64,000 bases of DNA, from assembly GCF_963259705.1 (NCBI RefSeq), contig NC_081847.1, forward strand, positions 91,070,046-91,134,045, in the 5' to 3' direction. Shown piece after piece: positions 1 to 11,839 of this stretch. Below the pieces are notes generated by a model. That model saw only the letters and a list, made by a program, of their open reading frames with translations, searched no databases and had not been told where the DNA came from. The position numbers and the translations under genes are program-made. This DNA comes from Myotis daubentonii (taxonomy: Eukaryota > Chordata > Mammalia > Chiroptera > Vespertilionidae). The first letter of the stretch is position 1. The number at the start of each line of letters is the position of its first letter.

Positions 1-394
1 TGTTGCGTGGGGGTGCGAGGCTCCCTTATTTGTCTGCCATTTCTTCATAGCTTCAGATTGGGTATTCACCTGTTATCTGTCTGGCACTTCCTCACCGCAT
101 GAAGTGTCAGGGTCACTGTTTGCTTTGGAGAACTAGCCAGATGACGATGACTAACCTGACTTTACGAAGCTGGGTCATTATTTTTCCCATGAGAGGCAAC
201 TTGGGCAGAAGACCAAGCAGGTTTCACCATACAGTCAGGCTCTTAATTAGATTGGTAATTAAAAAACTGCCAGGTCTGCTTAAAAATATGTCGTGTGGAC
301 ATAACCAGATTGCCTTTTGCTCAGGCTAAAATAATCTCTGAAACAAAGTCACTCTTTGACTTTGAAAGGCAAAATAACGAGGTAAAAAGAGCAT

Positions 395-520
395 TTGGTA
401 CAGTCAGAAACCTTTCAATGCACTTCCTAAATTCTCTGAGCTGCAGTTTTCTCATTCATAAAATGACAGGAGTTGCCTGGATTATATACAGTTACCTTTC
501 GAATTCTAACACCGATTCCC
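395..520 (+). mobile_element. MIR-like SINE fragment
   Basis: The stretch around 430-470 reads like the conserved MIR core (a TCTCTGAGC..CAG.TTTCTCAT..ATAAAATG pattern) in sense orientation. MIRs are ancient tRNA-derived SINEs found in all mammals. No target duplication survives and the ends are guesses. The surrounding bases 1-395 show nothing I recognise. Confidence 0.45.
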
Positions 521-559
521 TGTGTGCAATAGGAAAACATTGAAGTTTCTTGATCATGG

Positions 560-1660
560 GAAATGGATGATAAAATTGTGAATTTAAAAGATGACCGACA
601 GCAATTGAGGGAGGCAGTGGGAAGAGGCAGCGATTACAGGCCGGGAGCAGTTGAGTTTCTGCATCAAGTCAGTCCAGGGATGAGGAGCAGCAGTGGCAGT
701 GGGAAGAGACTGGGAGAGATCAAAGGAGAGATACTGCTTGATTGAAATGCAAGGGGTTTGAGAAAAGGTGGGATGTGGGCGGCCGTGAAGAGAGGGAAGT
801 AAACCTGGAGATCAGGAACGGCAGAAGCAGGATCTGGCAGGTTAGAACAAACCTAGATGCTAGAGATATGCCCAGTGAAAATGTTCAGCAATTGGAATAT
901 GTGTCAGCACCATGAACAATAGTTCGGGCCTGATACACAGATTTGAGAGACACCTGCTCAGGTCGGATGGTTTAAATCGTGGGAGAGTTTGAGATCCCTA
1001 AAGTAGAGAATACAGCAAAGCAACAGCCTGTGGCTGAGGATGAAACCAGGGGAATTCCTATATTTATGTAACTGGGAACAATGACAACAAATAAGAAACA
1101 GCAAGAGGTAGAAAAGAAGTGGCCAGTGAAATAGGAGGAAAATATAATGCAATGCCATGGTTGTCAAAGGAAGGGAGAACTGAAGGACACATATAGTGTG
1201 AACATGTGTCCGATGATATAAAAAAAGGCGAGCAGAATGAATCCTGAGAAAACCCTGAGGTTTTCTGTGACCTTCAAGAGTTCTGTGACCTTTAGGAGAA
1301 TGCCTTCAATTGGGTGGAGCAAGCTCTCCCTCACTGACAAGATAGAGAAGAGGACATAAGGGTGCCACTTTTTTGGGAGAAATCTAGTGGTATAAGGAAA
1401 TAGAGGCAATAGCAGAATTAGACAGTGTCCATGGAGCTATCTGGGGAGAGGGAGATGCGGATTTTTAAAGGTTGAGAAAGGGGAGAGTAGGAGATTTTGA
1501 GCCGAAGCAGGAAAGGTTGAGAAAGTACTGGCTGGAGGTATTGTGATGACCAGGAGGGGATCGGCAGAAAGAAAGGGCTCTGAAGACAGGGAGGGGAAGA
1601 GTGAAGAGATGGAGATTAAAATCAATGGATTAGGAGAGGGAAATTGAAGGGCATCATCCT
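560..1660 (-). mobile_element. Old LINE (L2-like) sequence, antisense
   Basis: This is a purine-rich kilobase with GGGAGAGA-, AAGAGGA- and GGAGGAAAA-type stretches that resemble the antisense strand of the L2 LINE body. It is heavily diverged and no reading frame survives. It could instead be ordinary purine-rich DNA. ORFs in this interval on either strand have no recognisable domain. Confidence 0.3.
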
Positions 1661-1799
1661 GGAGGATCCAGACCCTGCCCCTGGAGTAAGGGCGAGGTTA
1701 TTTTTCTGGTAACTGGGGGAGTAGTTCGGATTCTGAAATAACCTGGGAATACGTTCTGAGGAGGCTGTGAGGGAGATTCACTTAGAGATGAATACAGGG

Positions 1800-1960
1800 T
1801 TGTCGAGCTTACTGAGCACATCTCAGCTCTCTTGCCTCTGGATATGGGCCTTGGGGTAAGTCACTTAGTCATTCTGTGCCTCAGTTTCCTCATTTGTATA
1901 TGAGACTAAAGCCTTTGTTTTAAATCCCAAAATCCTAAGAGCAATAAAGAAGTCACTTGA
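1800..1960 (+). mobile_element. MIR SINE
   Basis: It contains the diagnostic MIR core in sense orientation: a GGGTAAGTCACTTAG motif followed by TGTGCCTCAGTTTCCTCAT at about 1855-1895. The copy is ancient, truncated and has no visible target duplication. Confidence 0.7.
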
Positions 1961-2020
1961 AGGGAATCCTCAATGACTCTTCCCTTCATTTCTAATTTAG
2001 AAGCCAATGCACATATAAAC

Positions 2021-2062
2021 AAAACAAACAAACAACCCCCCCCCCCCCACACACACACACAA
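2021..2062. repeat. AAAC / poly-C / AC simple repeat
   Basis: A short AAAC-type stretch leads into a run of about 13 C and then about six AC units. This is a compound simple repeat with no function inferred. Confidence 0.9.
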
Positions 2063-2117
2063 AACACCAGCAACCACAGAATACAAAATTGGTGCTAATT
2101 TCAATGATTCTCTAATG

Positions 2118-2340
2118 CAGCGGTTCTCAACCTGTGGGTTGCGACCCCTTTGGGGGTCGAACGACCCTTTCACAGGGGTCGCCTAAGACCATTGGAAAAC
2201 ACATATATAATGACATATTGTTTTTGTGATTAATCACTATGCTTTAATTATGTTCAATTTGTAACAATGAAATTGGGGGTCCCCACAACATGAGGAACTG
2301 TATCAAAGGGTCGCGGCATTAGGAAGGTTGAGAACCACTT
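2118..2340 (+). mobile_element. Non-autonomous hAT element, family 1
   Basis: This is a 223-bp element with terminal inverted repeats: CAGCGGTTCTCAACCTGTGG at the left and the complementary AGGTTGAGAACCACT at the right. It is flanked by an 8-bp target duplication (CTCTAATG at 2110-2117, CTCTAATT at 2341-2348, one mismatch). The 8-bp duplication and the CAG..CTG type ends are hallmarks of hAT transposons. There is no transposase, so it depended on an enzyme made elsewhere. A close relative lies at 23945-24166 and a rearranged one at 62427-62625. Confidence 0.92.
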
Positions 2341-2429
2341 CTCTAATTATACTCATTTTTGGTTCTTTTCTTTTAATAATTTGCTTCTTTAAAAAAAGTC
2401 CTCTTGATTTATTTTATTTGTTCATTGGT

Positions 2430-2550
2430 TCATTTACTTATCTGACAAATATATATTGAATGTGTATTATGGGGATCCAAGGCTTTACTAAGACCTTTAA
2501 GGAGCTTAAGCCCTAAAAGTGTTATGGTAAGTAAGCCTTAGAGGAAATGT
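2430..2550. mobile_element. Ancient L2/MIR-type repeat fragment
   Basis: It has a TCATTTACTTATCTGACAAA..TATTGAATGTGTATTATG layout, the antisense form of the tail common to old mammalian LINE/SINE repeats (compare 20155-20300). It is strongly diverged and the assignment is tentative. The following stretch to 3670 shows no feature I can support. Confidence 0.3.
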
Positions 2551-3673
2551 AAAATAAATGTAATAATACACCATTTAAAAAGTGCTCGGGAACCTCAACG
2601 TGATGATTTCCATGTTTAATACCTTGACACGTTTTTGGAGTGCATGAGGGAAGGGAAATATAAACTATCCCCAAATTCCCTTCTGATGCCTCTACGTGGT
2701 GAGATTAGACACCCATCGCGCAATCTTGCATCGGCGCAGAGCACTGTGAAAGGTACAAAAGTGAGTCAGCCAGAAGCTGCCCTCAGCCAGCTTACAGTCA
2801 AGTAGTGTTAGGAGCAGCAGGCAGCCATTCATTAGTGGGATGTGGCTTTGCATTGGACAAGTGTGAAGCACGGAGCTCTGTTCTCACAGACCAGGGAGGG
2901 CAGGATCTGCAGCCAATGGCATCTAAACCACAGGAAAGGAATTTGCATGCCAAGCTTCGTCAGCAGGGGTGGCTGCCCAGCGTTCTGAAGGGAGTTCCCT
3001 CACTGACGGAGCTGCCAGGCGGAGCGTGCCTCCTGTGGCACTCAGGCAGTGCCTCTCAGGACACGGGAGGTCAGCCACGGCGTCCTTGGGGAATGCACAG
3101 TGAAGAAAGAGTTACCAGAAATCACGTGCTTTGGGGATGGACAACAGGGCTGTTTTCTAGACTCAGGAGCCTTGGGAAATAGGTGTCTCTTGGCCCTAAG
3201 GGGCCCAGCCTTCAGCTCCATCAAGGGAGCATTGTCCCAGGCTTTGGGTTCTTCTGTTGCCTAACCCAGGCATGGCGACATGTTTGACTGTGTGGCAACG
3301 AAAACCAATTAAATGGTGAGACATTTGCCCACCCCCTTTTCCTAAGGCGAAAGGAGATGCTGGTCCTAAATGTGTCTGAAACCTACAGTGGGGAGCGCCG
3401 GGTAAATGGCAATGATCTTGTTAAATTCAGTTTGTAGATTTTACTAAACAGGCGAACAGAAAAAAAAATTTCTACTGGAATACTAATATCTATAATATAC
3501 ATCATTGTAATATGTGCTCAAGAAAGCATGGGAATCCCCTGTTTCGCTTGTCTTCTGTTTACTCTGTAGTAGTTTGCTAGCTCTTCCCTTGTGCTACCCA
3601 TCAGTAAACATAGTAATGGGGACTTAAGATGCCCAGTTCAAACAAGTTGATGAACTATGTAATAAAGCATATG

Positions 3674-3801
3674 CAGGGGTGGGCAGACGTAGGCCTACAG
3701 TTCTGATACAAATAAATAATACAATAATGAGTAAATAATAATTCAAGAATAAGCTGTTTCATGTACTCACAACTGCAAACCTACTTTGGCCCACCTCTCT
3801 G
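3674..3801. mobile_element. Short palindromic MITE
   Basis: A ~128-bp unit starts CAGGGGTGGGCAGACGTAGG and ends with the near-complement (CCTACTTTGGCCCACCTCT). The two halves are imperfectly complementary around an AT-rich centre rich in AATAAT. This is the build of a miniature inverted-repeat DNA transposon. I could not find a clean target duplication, so superfamily (hAT or mariner/Tigger) is open. Confidence 0.6.
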
Positions 3802-4029
3802 TTATTTTCTGTGTATTTTTGTGTGAGTGCTGAGAAATACTCAGATAAATGCCTGCTTAAATACTAAATACTTTCAGTTAAGTTGAAAGAGTGGAGTTAG
3901 TTTATCAGGTGGTTGCAGGTTTGTTTGTGTTTTTTTTTAGAGGAAATATTAACCATGGAAAGAGAAGAAGCTAGGCTAGTGTGATGTACTGAAGAAATGG
4001 GATCATTCTTGGCACTAAAGAATGGTTTA

Positions 4030-4254
4030 ATATGTTTTTTTTTTTTATTGATTTTTCACAGAGAGGAAGGGAGAGAGATAGAAAGCTAGAAACATCGATG
4101 AGAGAGAAACATCGATCAGCTGCCTCAGCTGCCTCCTGCACATCTCCCACTTGGGGATGTGCCCGCAACCCAGGTACATGCCCTTGACCGGAATCGAACC
4201 TGGGACCTTTCAGTCCGCAGGCCGACGCTCTATCCACTGAGCCAAACCGGTTTC
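4030..4254 (-). mobile_element. VES SINE (tRNA-derived)
   Basis: Read on the minus strand it starts with the tRNA-related head (GTTTGGCTCAGTGGATAGAG, the A-box region), then the B box GGTTCGATTCC, a CATCGATGTTTCTCTCTC body and an A-rich tail. It has a perfect 19-bp target duplication (GGCACTAAAGAATGGTTTA at 4011-4029 and 4255-4273), typical of L1-driven retroposition. VES elements belong to vesper bats. The body carries a short CAGCTGCCT duplication, so the copy is slightly longer than its relatives. Confidence 0.95.
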
Positions 4255-4916
4255 GGCACTAAAGAATGGTTTATTTGCGTTTGTTGCTGCAGAAGTTGGC
4301 CTTTATAGAAGAAGACACCTTGAAAGTGTATTGATTGAACCTGGCAAAGTTATAAGTAATCATTTAGAAATCATTAGAACTATCAAAATTCTACTGGTTC
4401 TAGTTTGCTCTCCCACAGTGACAATGCCATACCTCATACCATTGTCACAACCTTCTTAGAGACTTCTTATATTGGTGCATAGGTAACATTGTTCTCTGGC
4501 CTAGAATGCCCCTCCACACACTGATATCACGGAAACAAAAAGGAAAGAAAAATAAATGCAGAATCAATAACATTTATTTGGCTCGCTGTGTTATAACAGG
4601 TGTAAGCCATTGTCTGTCCCAGAGACTTGTCTAAATAATGGAATCACCCTGTGGCAATGTTGGCCACTGTAAGAACAGGTTGGTTCTTCATCTTCATTCT
4701 CCAGAGCTAACCCCCTAACTTCAACAAGGTCTATCCCTTCCGATGTATTGAGCAGACTGCACAGCATGCTTGCAAACAGATGGCTGCCCAGCTCTCACAT
4801 GGACTTGCATTAAAGATACCACCAGTCCAAATGTCTTAAGGGCTTTCAGAATCGTCCAACTAGGCTCCCTATGGCAGGCTTTCACTTATCAATTTCGAGC
4901 AGAGGAAGGTGTAATT

Positions 4917-5043
4917 TCCTCCCTCCCTCCCTCCCTCCCTCCCTCCCTCCCTCCCTCCCTCCCTCCCTCCCTCCCTTCTTTCCTTCCTTCCTTCCTTCCT
5001 TCCTTCCTTCCTTCCTTCCTTCCTTCCTTCCTTCCTTCCTTCC
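4917..5043. repeat. (CCCT)n-(CCTT)n microsatellite
   Basis: It is a pure tetranucleotide array. CCCT units run to about 4975 and then change to CCTT units. ORFs here encode only low-complexity PSLPPSL or FLPSFLPS peptides and are not genes. Confidence 0.95.
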
Positions 5044-5059
5044 ATTTTTTTGGAGAACT

Positions 5060-7010
5060 CAAAGATTCACAGTGAGGCTAGCAGAAAGCTAAGGGGAAGA
5101 GTTGGCTGTGGTGGTGGTTAATCTTCAGAAGAAGAGTATTTCAAAGCAAACATAGACTGCATAACCCCGAAGGACATTTATCTAAATTACCTGGTAAAAC
5201 CAGTAGCAAAAAGGAATTGTAATTTTTACAAACCTTAGAAAGCGACACGTTTTATAAAAATGTTATAATAATGTAAAAGTGAAACATTTAATTCACCATA
5301 GAGTAAGTTCTTTGAAAAATAATTTTCTTAAGGCATATGAGTAACTTGATTGATTCTAAAGTAAAATATGGCAAAAAACAAACAAATAAACAAATAATCC
5401 ACACAAAAGAAACCTATCAAGACTCAAAAAATAAAATACAAATGTCCAGAAACCTCTACAAAGAATGAAAGTTCAATAAGGATACGTTTGGATAAAATGA
5501 TACATTATACTGAAGAATGACTAATTGGAAAGGGACTGTTTATAGAAATTTTATAGGATGTAATTAATTAAAAATAATCATAAAATAATGAAATAACGTG
5601 TCTTACAGATTCAATGAAAGTTATTCCATGAATAAACCTTGAACCAACTGTAACTATCATAGGACTCAATAGATCAAATTGATATAAAGGAAAAATAAAG
5701 TATTATATCATTTCACAATGTACAAATGCTCCTGTGTTCAAATGATGTACCGCATAACGCCCATTAGTCCCTGCCACATCCCAGGTTATGACATCACCTG
5801 GACCTAGAGATCCATGAAAACATCCATGGAAGAGCTCATGCTTAAAGGGCAACTTGACATAAAATCATAGAAAAAAAAGGGCAACTTGTACTAAATGAGC
5901 AGCTTATTGATGCTCATTTACAACAAAATCCACTGGTTGTGACATATCTTAATGAATAAACTGAACTAAAACTAAGCAGCATACTTTGAATCAGAGATCT
6001 AACTTGTTATTATGAAACCCAACAATCCAGTTTTAAAATTAAGCAAGTAGAAACAAATGTGAACCACAGCACCACACACATCCTGCCAAATTGGACTGCG
6101 ATTTAAGCGGCACTTGCCTCTGTGGGTTACATTAACCTTTTACTGTTAGAGAGACGGCGATTCAGAAATGTTTCACATCAGTGAAATCGAGGCAACACAT
6201 TGGCGCTGTACTTAGGGTTGTCTTTAACAAGAGAAAACTAATAACGTCTAAAGAGGACAGTGATAAAACATTTCATTACATTTGTCTGATCATCAGTGTA
6301 CAGCTTGTCTATCATAGTCATTAGTGATTTTCCATTAGTAAGAACGAGTATTGTGATAATTATACTTATTTCTTAATTATAGCCCTTCCTTCCCCTACTC
6401 TGTCATTTCTAAATCTCCCATAATGTCATTTTTTAAAGTAAAAAGATTGTTTTAAATAAATTCAGAGTGGGGTCTCGATATTAGAGATATGGATCCCAGC
6501 CACATATAAAGACGATGAGGTTAATTGGATAGTGAGGCCAGTCACAGACAGCTATGGTTTTAATGTATATGGATCCCATTTCCATGTTTTAAAATTTATA
6601 GTGAATCTACCAGCAAAGATACCAAAAGAATGAAAAAAAATGTTTATGTTAAAAATCAGGGCACACCTGTGCTATGACTTTGACAGCCCAGCTGTGAGAG
6701 AGAATTTGAACAGCAAAGTGCTATGAAATAGCCAGGTGACTTCCCCAAATTCCATGTTTTCTCAGAATGACTTAGCAATGACTTCCATGTCAGAGATGAC
6801 ATGTGATGAGTGGACACTGATGCCTTAATGTGCTCTCCAGTCTTCAATTACAGAGAGAAGCACTATTTAAAAACCTAGTCCATAAAATCACCTGGTCATT
6901 AACATAAACTTTTGACGGGTCTAAGTTAGAAATAACGCCGAATAGCACTTTCTGAAAAGTTCACCCTGGTTTGCAACGCGAACCATCATGCAGGGTTTTT
7001 GGCAGAAGCC
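5060..7010. other. Unassigned AT-rich sequence
   Basis: There is no recognisable gene, RNA or repeat. The stretch near 6080-6250 is less AT-rich and looks free of repeats. A 13-bp phrase (AAAGGGCAACTTG) occurs twice near 5845-5890. Confidence 0.5.
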
Positions 7011-7016
7011 ACTCAC

Positions 7017-7061
7017 CAGAAGGGTGACCAGCGCCGCAGCGATCCTGACGTGCCAGCCCAT
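7017..7061 (-). CDS. Candidate 5' coding exon (signal-peptide-like), partial
   Basis: On the minus strand an ATG at 7061 in a good context (GGCAGCGATGGG) opens 15 codons, MGWHVRIAAALVTLL. They end exactly at a strong splice-donor sequence, CTG|GTGAGT, with the intron starting at 7016. The peptide has the charged-then-hydrophobic pattern of a signal-peptide start, and the local sequence is richer in CpG than its surroundings. The frame is also open upstream to 7247. No downstream exon could be linked to it within the window and I do not recognise the protein. A chance match is quite possible because short hydrophobic exons cannot be proved from sequence alone. Confidence 0.2.
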
Positions 7062-7099
7062 CGCTGCCGGCTCTCTTACATCCAGGCCGGGAGTGTGGT

Positions 7100-9010
7100 G
7101 GTTCTCTCTTCCTTTGCTTTTCCCCACTCGGCCGGTGTCTGATGGAAATAACTTCTCAGTAGGTGTTCCTACATGCAGGCTTTGAGGGTGTTTCTGCCTT
7201 CCCTGGGAGAAGGACCGAAGGTACGTATAACCAGTCCAGATCCCCACCCTAAAACTTGGGCTGGTCTCACTAAAATGCTTGACAAGATCATCATTGCTCC
7301 CAGGTAAAAGCTCAGGGACACACCCTCCTCCCAGCTGTGAGGCAGCTCGCGGGAGGACAGGGACGGTTCGCTCCTTTACTGACGGGTTCCAGTGGCAGGC
7401 ATTTAACAGAGTCAGAAATATGGAGAATTATGGCATTGGCAGGGGCTTCCCCCCACCCCCTCTGCTCTGCTCACAGGTTGCTGAGCTCCCTCCCGTATTA
7501 ATAAGGCAAGTGTGGTCTGGATGCAAGCCCATAGTATTCAAAGGGGACCGTGTGGCCCACGCTTATAGCCAGACGCGCAGGCACAGGAGAAAACCATAGA
7601 CTTTCCATTTCAGTGGATACCAGGGAACATTCAGTCATTTCCAAAGTTCTCTAGGGGGCAAACCATTTGCTAATGTGAAGAGTGGGGATTTTTTAAAGCA
7701 ATAGTTCACACAAGCAGAACTCTGATACTTACAATTCCGAGGTCCTCTGCCTTCAGGTGGCCAGCCTCAGTCCAGGGCAGCCTGTGCTCTTCTCTCTAAA
7801 GGATCATCTTCTCTCCCCAGCACGTTTGTTCTCTCTGAAGTTTTGCCTTTTTCAGGTGGGGTAAGAAACAGTACAATATCATGGTCAGAGGAAAAGAAAG
7901 CAATAAAAACCTCTAACTAAAGTCCTGCGGGTAATTTTAGGTGAGGATCAGTGCCTGGCATACCAGTGGGAGCTCAGAAAGCTGCTCGTCAGGTGAGGTG
8001 GGTGAAAAGTCAGTGCGGTTCCCAAGCTCAGAGCCAAGGACGGGGAGCGAGCCAATTAGCACACGGGGAGCGCACAGCAGAGCAGCTGCCCACACAGGCA
8101 CATGGGACCCAGCAGCCTGCGGTTCGTGGAGATGAATTGCGACTCTCAAGGCAGCGCCTGACAGTGCTCCTGGGAGATGCGCTGCACCTCGCCATGTCCA
8201 TGTCCAGGGTGCGCATCCTGAGTGGCAGGGGGGCTGTGCGAGTTGAAGGGGAGTCTGGGACAAGAGACGGATTGGACGGGATAAAGTTGGTTCTGATCAA
8301 CAGGGTGCTAGCAATGGCCTCGAGAGAAGGCTAGTCAGAGCTTCTACTGAACGCTGTCATTTCACTGCCGATGTGTGACAGAGGTGACAGCAGAGGTTTG
8401 AAACGTCACGCCATCCATCATGGAGCGTAGAGGGAAGGAGATGGGCGGCCCATGCTTACTTACCGTGAATACGAATGTTTATAATAAGAACTGGTTGAAA
8501 TAAATAATAAAATAAAAGGAAATAGGCCAGATTTCTTACTAGTCGAGGAAGACAGCAAGTGAGTGTCAAAATATAAAAGAATTAAAAAGTACAACAAAAC
8601 AGAAAGTGAGAGTCCATCTGTGACATGTCCAAGCAGTATATTAGCAGGAGGATTGTGTGACCATGAAGGGACAGCAGATATGCACGAACTTCCTCTCGCA
8701 TCTTTTCAGTGGCAAATGAATGCTTTCTGGACCTTGAATTCTGGGCATGGCTCTCGGGTGTGCACAGACCCTCTTCACCCAGGACCAGCCTTGGCTCCAG
8801 CCCTCACTCCATGCCCGGCTCCAACAACCCGAGCAGCAGCCCCTGCAGCCCTTCCGGAGAGGCTGGCAGAACCCCAAGGTCACAGAGCGGCGGCTGTCCG
8901 GACCGTCACGTGATATTGAGCACAGATGGGAAAGGGAGATTATGGACCCCTCCTCCTTCACCCCTTCCCCTGCTGCTTGCTCTTTCCTGCTCATTTTCAT
9001 GTCCTTGGCA
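7100..9010. other. Unassigned sequence of mixed composition
   Basis: Moderately GC-rich stretches occur at 7930-8330 and 8740-8990. ORFs overlap on both strands there, but none has a recognisable domain, codon bias or splice context that favours one frame. I see no repeat family. Confidence 0.45.
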
Positions 9011-9015
9011 CATCA

Positions 9016-9207
9016 CCGTCCAGTAGAACTTTCTGAAATGGGGACTGCTCTCTACCTGTGCTACCCAGTCTGGTAGCCACTAACCACCTACGGCTATTGA
9101 GCATTTGAAATGTGCGATGACAGAGAAACTGAATTTTTAACTTTATTTAATTTTAGTTAATTTAATTTAAATAACCACTCGTGGCCAGTGGTTACTATAT
9201 GGCACCG
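9016..9207. mobile_element. Old palindromic DNA-transposon relic
   Basis: The layout is CAGTAGAACTTTCTG..GGTAGCCACTAACCACCTACGG..TTGAGCATTTGAAATG, an AT-rich TTTAATT centre, then CCACTCGTGGCCAGTGGTTAC. This is the build of an old mammalian non-autonomous hAT element with internal complementary GTAGCCACTA / TAGTGGCTAC blocks (MER58-like from memory). It is diverged and the target duplication is not evident. Confidence 0.6.
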
Positions 9208-9209
9208 TT

Positions 9210-10555
9210 CTTTGTCTTCTATCTGATTCTTTGCCTCAGCTCCTTCTGTTCTTCATACATTCAACTCCTTTTTGAACTGAGGGCACACTAGCTCCGCCCC
9301 AGTTTCCAATCAGCACCTCGGGGTCCCCTTTTCTGTGGGTTCCCATTCCCTCAGGGGGCCCAGTCCTTTCTCCCGACTCCTTATTGATCCCATTCTCAAA
9401 TGCTGACGAGTTGAGATACTTCAGAACACAGGCAACACGGAGCCCTCTCGTTTCCGTGTTCTCATTTCCCAGCCTCCTTAGCTGCAAGCTCACACACACT
9501 GCACATCCCTGTGCTACTCACGTTTGCTGTTTCCATCTGGTCTCCTCTCTGCGCCCTGTTTCTACTCTGAACACTGTTCATGAAGTGAGCCTCCAGCCAG
9601 TTCTCACTTCATGGAAATTTTATGAAATTTGGGGGTATTTTCTGTTTTGAACTTCCCTGGTAAACAGACGGATTTTCCTCACAGGCATCAAGATTTTCCT
9701 GGGAAGGGACTTTTCTCTCTCTCATAAGGCACTGCAAATTCTAGAAGGACATCTCAAGCGTCTACATTTCTACGTTTGCTCACAGTTTGGGTTGCTGTCA
9801 TGTCTTCATGAAAGATGAAATAGTCAGCATATTTCACTCAAGGTGATGGGTTGTAATAGTCTAGAATTTTCTAAGCCTCATTAAATTGACTGTTCTATCT
9901 CCCTCCATCTATACAGCACCCATAGCATGGACTCATACATTTCCACGGAATATGCTTTTATGTTATATTGAACCTCTGATTTTATATGTGTGTCTAGTCT
10001 ATACTGATCAGCTCTCAAATTGTGTAAAAATAAGTGAAACAATAATCCTGAAAGTAGAGAAGAAACTGAGGTAAATACGTTATAAAGAGACATTTTGGTA
10101 CTTGCCGCTATATTAATGTCCCTAGGCTTGTATTGGTTCCAGATCTCGTTCACATTGTTTAAAATTAGACTGTTCCTCAGTGAATCACTTCGACATGGCT
10201 GGCGCCGGAGGCTGCTGCTTTAGATTACAGAGACTTCCCTGTCAATATACAATAATCAAATGCAATGTCTCATCCTTTATTGGATTTCTGATCTGAACAG
10301 AAAAGCTATAGGAATAATTTTAGGGATATTTAAAGAAATTTAAGTATGGGCTGTTAAGGAGTTACTATCAATTTCATTAGGTTATGTAGTAATATGTCTT
10401 TATTTTTAAAGATACATGCTTAATTATGCAGAGGCAACATTTCCTGTATGATAATCCAGCAATAATATGACCAAATATTAACAATTGTAAAATCTAAGTG
10501 ACAATATATGGTTTTTATATTTGAAAAATTTCGTAATAAAAGTAAGAATAGTGGA
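9210..10555. other. Unassigned sequence
   Basis: The first part (9210-9650) is mildly L2-like and the rest is AT-rich. I can support no gene, RNA or clear repeat here. Confidence 0.4.
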
Positions 10556-10558
10556 GTA

Positions 10559-10783
10559 AAGTGCCGGTTGGCAAATTATAGCCATGGGCTAACTCTGGCT
10601 CGCGGCCTGTTTTGTTGTTGTGTGTGTGTGTTTTTAACACAGCCATGCTCATTTGCTACTGTGTTATCATGGATGCTTCCCACGGCCACAGCAGAACCAA
10701 GAAGTTACGACAGAGCATGTGGCCTGCACAGCCCGAACTCACGACTTCTCGGACCCTGAACAGAAGAAGGTTGCTGACCCCTG
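10559..10783 (+). mobile_element. Old hAT (Charlie-type) MER element
   Basis: The left end reads GTGCCGGTTGGCAAATTATAG and the right end GGTTGCTGACCCCTG, a degraded version of the GGTTGGCAAACT / GTTTGCTGACCCCTG ends of a widespread old mammalian hAT family. The interior (ACACAGCCATGCTCATTTGC, GACAGAGCATGTGGCC) also fits. A GT repeat has expanded in the middle. An ORF passes through it but has no meaning. Confidence 0.7.
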
Positions 10784-11278
10784 GGCTGGATGAGCAGATC
10801 GCAACTTGTCATACAAAATATGACTCGTTCGTAAATGAATCTATTTTAGGAGAACTGATGAGATTAACTGAAAGAGTGTGAATAGAAATCGCGATGACTG
10901 AAAGTAACTACTAAAACTGAAGCAACGAATCACTGAGGAAAAGATACATTTTCATAATCCAATTGTATTTTTAGCCTTATATTTTCAGGGAGACTTTTTT
11001 CACTTAACTAGGATAAGCTGCAGCCTAACTCTTCTTCCTTTTACACCAGATTCAAGGAAAACCTTAAGTTATTTTTCTCTAGAAAAATATTTTTCTCATT
11101 TCTAAGAATAAGAGTTCAACCATGTCATCTCTTGGAGTAGTTTTCTCTATATAGAAAGAACATTTACGAGTGGGGAAAATTTCAAATGGTTTTGAGGACA
11201 TTGGACTTTATCTTAATACTTAAATATCTACACTAATAAAAGAGAAAAATGGTAATTGGTGTACGATGCTACCCTTTT

Positions 11279-11351
11279 CATTGGCTAATCAGGGCTATAT
11301 GCAAATTAACTGCCAACTAAGATTGGCAGTTAACTGCCAACAAGATGGCGG
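11279..11351 (+). promoter_or_regulatory. CCAAT, octamer and YY1-like motifs in Helitron 5' end
   Basis: Within 130 bp of the Helitron start lie an inverted CCAAT box (ATTGG, 11280-11284), a perfect octamer ATGCAAAT (11299-11306) and AAGATGGCGG (11342-11351), which fits the YY1 consensus. The same order and spacing recur in the Helitron at 50901. Binding is inferred from motif match only. Confidence 0.35.
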
Positions 11352-11446
11352 TTAATTTGCATATGTAGGCACAATGAGGCGAAAGGGAAAGCAGGAAGAA
11401 GCCCCCTGCCACTGACAGTGATCAGAAACCCAGGGGGGAGCTAAGA

Positions 11447-11500
11447 GCTGGGGGGCAGGGCAAAGGCGGCCCTGGGGCCGCCTTTGCCCTGCCCCCCAGC
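11447..11500. repeat. 54-bp palindrome with 26-bp perfect arms
   Basis: The arm at 11447-11472 (begins GCTGGGGGGCAGGGC) is perfectly complementary to 11475-11500, leaving a 2-nt centre. It would form a very stable GC-rich hairpin or cruciform. It lies inside the Helitron, well away from its 3' terminator hairpin. Confidence 0.95.
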
Positions 11501-11839
11501 CATGATCGGAGAATCAGGCGCCTTTGCCGCCCTGGCCAGTGATAGCAGGAAGTAGGGGTGGAGCCAGCGATGGGAGCTGGGCATGGTCGAAGCTGGCAGT
11601 CCCAGGAGCTAGGGGTCCCTTGCCTGGGCATAAGCGGAGCCCATGATCGCGGGGCCACTGCAGCTGCGGGTCCCCGCTGCCCAGGCCAGACGCCTAGGCC
11701 AGAGACGTTAGGCCTGGGCAGGAGCGGAGCCTGCAACCGCGGGGAGCTGGGGGTCCCCTGCCCAGGCCTGACACCTCTGCCGGAGGCCTCAGGCCTGGTC
11801 AAGGGGCTGATCGGGTGATTGGTGATCAGAGGGTGATGA

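Noticed and set aside
4770..5092. Two plus-strand ORFs rich in PSLPPSL and FLPSFLPS
   Set aside because: They are translations of the CCCT/CCTT microsatellite.
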